This document shows positions 9,060 to 13,558 of a DNA stretch of 13,558 nt, in pieces (within the stretch, counting starts at the first letter, position 1; each line of letters begins with the position of its first letter). The DNA is from Porticoccaceae bacterium UBA2002. GTDB taxonomy: Bacteria > Pseudomonadota > Gammaproteobacteria > Pseudomonadales > Porticoccaceae. Position numbers and translations under genes: made by a program. Under the pieces are notes generated by a model that saw only the letters and a list, made by a program, of their open reading frames with translations, did not search any database and was not told where the DNA came from. Location: assembly GCA_002334915.1 (NCBI GenBank), contig DDCQ01000093.1:22397-35954 (forward strand), written 5' to 3'.

Positions 9060-9073
9060 ATTGAAAAATCAAT
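9060..9073 (-). promoter_or_regulatory. AT-rich stem-loop just upstream of the hfq ribosome-binding site
   Basis: On the minus strand ATTGA and TCAAT flank a TTTT loop, 5 nt before the AAGGAG of hfq. An AU-rich hairpin with a U loop beside the ribosome-binding site is a plausible place for Hfq to act on its own mRNA, as autoregulation is known in E. coli. The stem is weak and could be chance. Confidence 0.25.
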
Positions 9074-9124
9074 GGGTGCTGCAATACTCACAGCGAAAAA
9101 TAGCCGCACCAAAGTCCGCAGCAT

Positions 9125-9157
9125 AAAAAATGGCTCGAGTATCTCAACTCAGCAGCC
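9125..9157 (-). terminator. Terminator-like hairpin in the hfq leader
   Basis: On the minus strand a stem forms from GGCT and GAGT on the left and ACTC and AGCC on the right, with a small internal loop and a 6-nt apical loop. One A and then six T (9125-9130) follow. It lies about 70 nt after the miaA stop and 81 nt before the hfq ATG, downstream of the probable heat-shock promoter. It could end miaA transcripts, attenuate hfq, or both. Confidence 0.45.
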
Positions 9158-9211
9158 CGGTGGGATTGCAACTCACCGCAGGGAAAAGCTTTTCCTCGAC
9201 CCTTAGTATAG

Positions 9212-9241
9212 TATATGGGCACAGATTAGAGCGATTTCAAG
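9212..9241 (-). promoter_or_regulatory. Sigma32 (RpoH)-type heat-shock promoter for hfq-hflXKC
   Basis: On the minus strand CTTGAAA (9235-9241) is followed after 14 nt by GCCCATATA (9212-9220). The sigma32 consensus is CTTGAAA, 11-16 nt, CCCCATnTA, so only one defined base differs. The same bases also give a weaker sigma70 reading, TTGAAA with a 19-nt spacer to TATACT (9210-9215). The element overlaps the last codons of miaA, where E. coli also has heat-shock promoters for hfq. Confidence 0.65.
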
Positions 9242-10182
9242 CACTGGGCGCACATTTCTTTCAGGCTCACAAAGCCGCTCTGGTTATCTACCGCAATTTC
9301 AATCGCTTGCGGCCAGTTTCTCAGCCAGGTCATCTGGCGCTTGGCAAGCTGGCGAGTGGCAATCACTGCCTTTTCCTGCGCCTCAGCCAAACTGCATTCA
9401 CCAGCACAGTAGTCCCAGAGCTGTCGGTAACCCACGGAACGTATGGCCGGCAAATTAATATGCAGATCACCACGCTGATAGAGCTCCCGCACCTCCTGCT
9501 CAAGCCCCAGCTCCATCATTTGCTGTAATCTGCTGTCTATACGACTATGCAGCAGACTGCGGTTCTGCGGTATCAGAGAAAATTGCACAGTATCGTATTG
9601 ATCCTGTACTCCTCCAACTGAACTGCCCTGCAGTGACGACATAGGCACACCGGTGATGCGATAGACTTCCAGCGCACGCTGAATACGCTGGGAATGATTG
9701 GGGTGCAGGCGACTGGCTGTCTCTGGGTCAACTGATTCAAGTTCGCCATAAAGTGCCGGCCAACCCTCCAGCGCGGCGCGCTGCTCTATATCGTTGCGAA
9801 TCTGTTGATTGGCCTGCGGCAGCTCTGACAGGCCCTCGAGAAGTACCTTGAAATACATCATGCTGCCGCCAACCAGCAGGGGCACCTTGCCAGAGGCGGC
9901 TACGTCTGCCATTGCAGCCTTGGCATCAACCAAAAAGTCAGCAGCGCTGTAAGCCTGGGCCGGATCACGGATATCTAACAGACGATGGGGTGCTGCCGCC
10001 AGAGTTGCAGCATCTGGTTTGGCGCTACCAATATCGAGCCCGCGATAAATCTGCGCCGAGTCCACATTAATCAGCTCAACTGGCAGATGCTTGCGCAATT
10101 CTATCGCCAGGGCAGTTTTGCCGCTGGCAGTTGGGCCCATCACAAATATAGCCCTGGGGAGCTTGGCGGAACGACTGCTCAT
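9226..10182 (-). CDS. miaA: tRNA dimethylallyltransferase (tRNA isopentenyltransferase)
   Basis: MiaA transfers the dimethylallyl group from DMAPP to N6 of A37 in tRNAs that read codons starting with U. This supports reading-frame accuracy and, in E. coli, efficient translation of stress regulators. The 318-residue protein has the P-loop GPTASGKT (16-23), [19 protein letters not shown] (38-56), which binds tRNA A37 and includes the conserved aspartate D41, and [10 protein letters not shown] (103-112), where most relatives have GGT and this one has [19 protein letters not shown] and [13 protein letters not shown] follow. The ATG overlaps the mutL stop as ATGA, and no ribosome-binding site is apparent upstream, so translation probably depends on mutL. 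Its last codons hold the heat-shock promoter of hfq. Confidence 0.97.
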   Translation of the reverse strand: MSSRSAKLPRAIFVMGPTASGKTALAIELRKHLPVELINVDSAQIYRGLDIGSAKPDAATLAAAPHRLLDIRDPAQAYSAADFLVDAKAAMADVAASGKVPLLVGGSMMYFKVLLEGLSELPQANQQIRNDIEQRAALEGWPALYGELESVDPETASRLHPNHSQRIQRALEVYRITGVPMSSLQGSSVGGVQDQYDTVQFSLIPQNRSLLHSRIDSRLQQMMELGLEQEVRELYQRGDLHINLPAIRSVGYRQLWDYCAGECSLAEAQEKAVIATRQLAKRQMTWLRNWPQAIEIAVDNQSGFVSLKEMCAQCLKSL

Positions 10183-11984
10183 CGGCCGCGGAGAAACAGC
10201 TTATCCAGCTCATCCAGATTGAGCTGAGACCAGGTTGGCCTGCCGTGGTTGCACTGACCGCTGCGCTCGGTGGCTTCCATATCCCGCAGCAAGGCATTCA
10301 TCTCGGGCACTGTCAGCTTGCGATTGGCGCGCACTGATCCATGGCAGGCCATGGTCGAAAGAATCTCATTGATATGCTGCCTGATACGCTCGGATGTGCC
10401 ATGCATCAGCAGATCCGAGATCACATCGCGCAACAGTCCCTCAACTTCTGACCCCCGCAGTATCGCCGGAATTTCCCGGACTATAATGCTCTCAGCGCCC
10501 GCTCGTTCCACCACAAATCCCAGCTGAGCAAAAATCTCTGAGCTTTTGTCGGCCACCTCCGCCTCGCGCTCGCTCACAGAGAGACTCTCGGGTACCAGCA
10601 GGGGCTGGGACACCAGCCCCTGACTATCAAAGGCTGTTTTCATGCGCTCATAGGTAATGCGCTCATGGGCTGCATGCATATCCACAATAATCAAACCCTG
10701 GGCATTTTCTGCGAGAATATAGATACCTTTTAACTGGGCAATAGCAAAGCCCATGGGCGGAATATCGCCCTCCTCCTCAGGCATCTGGGTGGCATAAAGG
10801 CTCTGGTAAGCCTCCATAGGCGTATTTACCGAGCCATGGCTGGAACTGGCAAATTGCGTATAGCTGCTAGAACCCTGGGCCTGATTGCCCGGTGCAGGGA
10901 ATTGAATGGTCGACTGATTGGGTTGCCAATCCTGCTGGAGAATTTCCCCGGCAGCAGTCTCAGCAGACTGCAGATGGTCCTGGGGGCGATCCTGAGCCAG
11001 CGCCTTGTTTAATGTACCGTAGACAAAACCATGAATGGATCGGCTATCGCGAAAGCGCACCTCATGTTTAGTGGGATGCACATTGACATCCACATCTGCC
11101 GGCTCAACCTCCAAAAAAAAGACATAGGCCGGGTGGCGGCCGTGGTAGAGAACATCCTGATAGGCCTGGCGTATAGCATGGGAGACTACCTTGTCGCGAA
11201 TACAGCGGCCATTGACAAAAAAGTGCTGCAAGTCGGCCTGACTTCTGGAAAATGTTGGCAGTCCCATCCAGCCCCAGAGGCGAATACCTGAGCGATCGTT
11301 ATCCACATACAGGGCCTGCTGCATAAACGCTGGCCCACAGATATCGGCAACCCGCTTTTCCTGCTCCAACAGACTCAGTGCCGGCCGCAGATTTATCTGC
11401 GCACGCTGATTGTGGCGCAGGCTAAAGGCGATATCCATGCGACTGAGCGCCAGTTTTTTAACGCTGTCATCAATGCGGTTATATTCTGTGCCCTCGGTGC
11501 GCAAAAACTTGCGCCGCGCCGGGGTATTAAAGAACAGGTCGCGAACCTCAACGCTGGTGCCCTGAGGATGGGCTGCCGGCTGCAGATCCACCTCCATATC
11601 ACGGCCTTCGGATACGGCCTTCCAGCCACTGCTGTCCCCCGCATTGGAAGTCAGACTAAGTCGCGACACTGAGGCAATACTGGCCAGGGCTTCACCTCGA
11701 AAACCCAAAGTGGCAACGGCTTCAAGATCCTCCAGATTGTCAATTTTACTGGTGGCATGACGGCTGAGCGCCAGAGCCAACTCGGACTGGGGAATACCCT
11801 GCCCATCATCGCGAATTTTAATTAACTTGGTACCGCCCTGCTCTATCTCTATCTCTATGCGTCTAGCACCGGCATCCAGGCTATTCTCCACCAGCTCTTT
11901 CAGCACAGAGGCCGGGCGCTCGACTACTTCGCCAGCGGCAATCTGATTAGCTAATTGCGGGCTGAGTATATGGATACTGGACAT
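10179..11984 (-). CDS. mutL: DNA mismatch repair protein MutL (endonuclease-type)
   Basis: MutL couples mismatch recognition by MutS to strand removal. The 601-residue protein has an N-terminal GHKL ATPase domain: [12 protein letters not shown] with the catalytic glutamate at 30 and Mg-binding asparagine at 34, DDGQGI (59-64), TLGFRGEAL (92-100) and [11 protein letters not shown] (153-163). [13 protein letters not shown] follows at 299-311. A glutamine/serine-rich linker (~332-408) leads to the C-terminal dimerisation domain from [10 protein letters not shown] (411). That domain contains [12 protein letters not shown] (435-446), matching the DQHA(X)2E(X)4E endonuclease motif, plus ACHGSVRAN (546-554) and CNHGRP (578-583), the accessory metal-site motifs. 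E. coli MutL lacks these, but P. aeruginosa MutL has them. The gene starts 26 nt after amiB and overlaps miaA by 4 nt. Confidence 0.98.
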   Translation of the reverse strand: MSSIHILSPQLANQIAAGEVVERPASVLKELVENSLDAGARRIEIEIEQGGTKLIKIRDDGQGIPQSELALALSRHATSKIDNLEDLEAVATLGFRGEALASIASVSRLSLTSNAGDSSGWKAVSEGRDMEVDLQPAAHPQGTSVEVRDLFFNTPARRKFLRTEGTEYNRIDDSVKKLALSRMDIAFSLRHNQRAQINLRPALSLLEQEKRVADICGPAFMQQALYVDNDRSGIRLWGWMGLPTFSRSQADLQHFFVNGRCIRDKVVSHAIRQAYQDVLYHGRHPAYVFFLEVEPADVDVNVHPTKHEVRFRDSRSIHGFVYGTLNKALAQDRPQDHLQSAETAAGEILQQDWQPNQSTIQFPAPGNQAQGSSSYTQFASSSHGSVNTPMEAYQSLYATQMPEEEGDIPPMGFAIAQLKGIYILAENAQGLIIVDMHAAHERITYERMKTAFDSQGLVSQPLLVPESLSVSEREAEVADKSSEIFAQLGFVVERAGAESIIVREIPAILRGSEVEGLLRDVISDLLMHGTSERIRQHINEILSTMACHGSVRANRKLTVPEMNALLRDMEATERSGQCNHGRPTWSQLNLDELDKLFLRGR

Positions 11985-12010
11985 TTAATAGCGCCTTTAA
12001 AGAATGCTTG

Positions 12011-13336
12011 TTAACTCGAGGGAATTAAAATTCTCTGGCCAACGCGAATGGTGCTCGATGACATCTTATTGTAGCGCAAAATTTTACCCACAGAGGTGTT
12101 GTAGCGGACGGCAATTTCAGACAGGGTGTCGCCCCTGGCAATAATGTAGCTGCGCGCCACGGCATTGCCATTTTTTGCCAGCAGAGTACCCACTGGCGGG
12201 TGCTCAGAATAAAACTGTACCAGGCCATCGTAGATAGCATCAGCCATGCGCTGCTGATATTTTCCGCTGCTCAGCTGCCGTGCCTCTTTGGGGTTGGAGA
12301 TAAACCCGGTTTCGATTAACAGCGAGGGAAGGTCCGGCGACTTTAAGACCAAAAAGCCCGCCTGCTCTACTTTCTTTTTGTGCAGCCGCGCCACTGATCC
12401 CATATTTTTTAACACATATTTACCGGCTTCGAGACTACTGCTGAGGGTGGCTGTCATGGACAGATCCAGTAATACGCCAGCAAGCACATCGTCACGGTCG
12501 TCCAAACTGAGGTTGCTGGCTCCACCAATTAAATCCGCCCGGTTCTCTTTGGAGGCCAGATAGCGGGCCGCTTCACTGGTGGCACCTTTGGTTGACAGTG
12601 CATAGACAGAAGCACCATGGGCCTGGGGGTCGGTAAAGGCGTCTGCATGGATAGAGATAAAGAAGTCAGCCTGTTTCTCTCTGGCCAGCTGCGAGCGCTG
12701 GCGATGGGCCAGATAATAGTCACCACTCCTCACCAGTTCGCCCTGAAAATTGGGGTTGTTATCAAAAAGTTTTTCAATACGCTTGGCAATCTGGAACACC
12801 ACTTCCTTCTCGCGCACCTTTCTTGGTCCCAGTGCTCCTGGGTCTTCACCGCCGTGACCGGCATCAATGGCGATAATAATTTTGCGGTTTTTCTTTTTAA
12901 CCACCTCTTCAACCGAGCGGCTGACGACACGTTTTTTGTCAAACAGGTCAATCACCAGACGGTCGCTGTATTGTTCGTTGGCTTTGAGGCTAAAACTCTT
13001 TGGGCTAACCGTGGTTTTTAAATCCAACACCACGCGCACATCGGTCTTGTTGCGCACTGCCACACGAATGCCAGAAATGGGAGTGTTGGCCAGATCCAGC
13101 TTGTCGAATTGGGTTTTTAACTGGCTGTCGCTGAGATCAACCACCAGGCGATTGGGGTTTTGCAGGGCAAACAAATTGTGCTCTGCGGCAGTGCTAAGAT
13201 CCAGAACCAGCCTGGTGCTATCTGGGGCTCGCCAGAGTCGCACAGACTCAATATCGGCTGCCCAGATAAAGCTGGGCAACAGCAGCGCGCCTAGAATGCA
13301 AAACCTGCTGATGCAATGCTGCAACCTAATATTCAA
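12011..13336 (-). CDS. amiB: N-acetylmuramoyl-L-alanine amidase, AmiB/AmiC-type with LysM
   Basis: This periplasmic zinc amidase cuts the peptide from N-acetylmuramic acid during septum splitting. The 441-residue protein has a signal peptide (R4, R11, hydrophobic 12-25, likely cleavage after FIWA at 26) and an AMIN domain (~28-132). The amidase_3 domain (~152-378) has zinc ligands H161 (DAGHGGEDPGA), E176 (REKEVV) and H230 (SIHADA) and catalytic E342 (LLIETGFISN). Residues ~265-312 form the blocking-helix insert of EnvC/NlpD-activated amidases. One LysM follows at ~396-439 (YIIARGDTLSEIAVRYN). The start is a TTG 3 nt after the tsaE stop. GGTGGG, 7 nt before it, is the best available ribosome-binding site, and no in-frame ATG precedes the signal peptide. 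Translation is probably coupled to tsaE. Confidence 0.93.
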   Translation of the reverse strand: MNIRLQHCISRFCILGALLLPSFIWAADIESVRLWRAPDSTRLVLDLSTAAEHNLFALQNPNRLVVDLSDSQLKTQFDKLDLANTPISGIRVAVRNKTDVRVVLDLKTTVSPKSFSLKANEQYSDRLVIDLFDKKRVVSRSVEEVVKKKNRKIIIAIDAGHGGEDPGALGPRKVREKEVVFQIAKRIEKLFDNNPNFQGELVRSGDYYLAHRQRSQLAREKQADFFISIHADAFTDPQAHGASVYALSTKGATSEAARYLASKENRADLIGGASNLSLDDRDDVLAGVLLDLSMTATLSSSLEAGKYVLKNMGSVARLHKKKVEQAGFLVLKSPDLPSLLIETGFISNPKEARQLSSGKYQQRMADAIYDGLVQFYSEHPPVGTLLAKNGNAVARSYIIARGDTLSEIAVRYNTSVGKILRYNKMSSSTIRVGQRILIPSS

Positions 13337-13339
13337 CCT

Positions 13340-13558
13340 CTAACCCACCCCTAACTGACTGATTAACTGCTGTCCCACCGCAGAATTTGCGCACAGAGTA
13401 ACACAGCGTCCAGCTCCCGGCTGACTGATCTCAATCGCTATATCAGCCATGGGTAAAAAGCCCTGGCCCTGCTCTGGCCATTCTATCAAGCAAAGCTGAG
13501 CATCTGCCAGATAATCGGCAAAACCCATATACTCCAGCTCCTCTGCATCTACCAGTCT
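13340..13558 (-). CDS. tsaE: tRNA threonylcarbamoyladenosine biosynthesis ATPase TsaE (5' end missing)
   Basis: This is the C-terminal 72 residues of TsaE (YjeE), the ATPase that works with TsaD and TsaB to make t6A37 on tRNAs reading ANN codons. The visible part reads RLVDAEELEYMGFADY, then LCLIEWPEQGQGFLP and DIAIEISQPGAGR. These are the family's LYRL.D.EE.E..G, ..EWP..G...LP and C-terminal beta strand. The P-loop half lies to the right of the window. The internal ATG at 13528 is not the start, because the frame stays open and in register to the edge. The stop TAG is 3 nt before amiB, matching the usual tsaE-amiB-mutL order. Confidence 0.95.
   Translation of the reverse strand, partial: RLVDAEELEYMGFADYLADAQLCLIEWPEQGQGFLPMADIAIEISQPGAGRCVTLCANSAVGQQLISQLGVG

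Noticed and set aside
9044..9124. N-terminal extension of Hfq by 27 residues
   Set aside because: Hfq proteins start at MSKG/MAKG, and a strong AAGGAG lies 7 nt before the ATG at 9043; the extension covers leader RNA.
12867..13343. Plus-strand open frame of 158 codons opposite amiB
   Set aside because: It is antisense to the AMIN domain and signal peptide of amiB and is serine/arginine/leucine rich, as expected for a shadow frame.

Overview
The window is a stretch of core chromosome from a gammaproteobacterium. Every recognisable gene lies on the minus strand, so transcription runs from the right end (13558) to the left end (1). The order tsaE-amiB-mutL-miaA-hfq-hflX-hflK-hflC-yjeT-like-(hisZ)-purA is the classic gammaproteobacterial amiB-mutL-miaA-hfq-hflXKC cluster. 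Three traits point to a Pseudomonas/Cellvibrio-type, possibly marine, gammaproteobacterium rather than an enteric one: hisZ sits between the DUF2065 gene and purA, MutL carries the endonuclease motif, and G+C looks moderate (about 50% by eye). I cannot name a genus.

Layout from right to left. 13558-13340 is the C-terminal half of tsaE (tRNA t6A synthesis). 13336-12011 is amiB (cell-wall amidase), 11984-10179 mutL (mismatch repair) and 10182-9226 miaA (tRNA i6A37 synthesis). These genes are separated by 3 to 26 nt or overlap by ATGA, so they probably share transcripts. Just downstream, a sigma32-like heat-shock promoter (9212-9241) overlaps the end of miaA and drives hfq (9043-8750), hflX (8744-7443), hflK (7394-6255) and hflC (6258-5389). 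The hfq leader holds a terminator-like hairpin (9125-9157). A perfect 12-bp hairpin (5322-5349) and a second hairpin with a T run (5250-5271) follow hflC. Then come a small two-helix membrane protein (5225-5040), hisZ (5019-3841) and purA (3796-2504).

A 455-bp AT-rich gap (2503-2049) with several inverted repeats separates purA from a new operon, nuoA-nuoB-nuoCD, which encodes the start of proton-pumping complex I. Its fused nuoCD gene runs off the left edge.

Functionally the window joins RNA-level control (Hfq, HflX, MiaA, TsaE), membrane protein quality control (HflK/HflC, partners of FtsH), DNA repair, wall splitting, linked purine/histidine metabolism and respiration. I found no defence system, mobile element, CRISPR array or evidently undescribed gene system. 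The points worth a second look are regulatory: the conserved heat-shock promoter, the hairpin in the hfq leader, and the hairpin and promoter arrangement ahead of the yjeT-like gene. Several start codons also deserve correction relative to the longest open frames (nuoA, hisZ, the yjeT-like gene, hflK, hfq).
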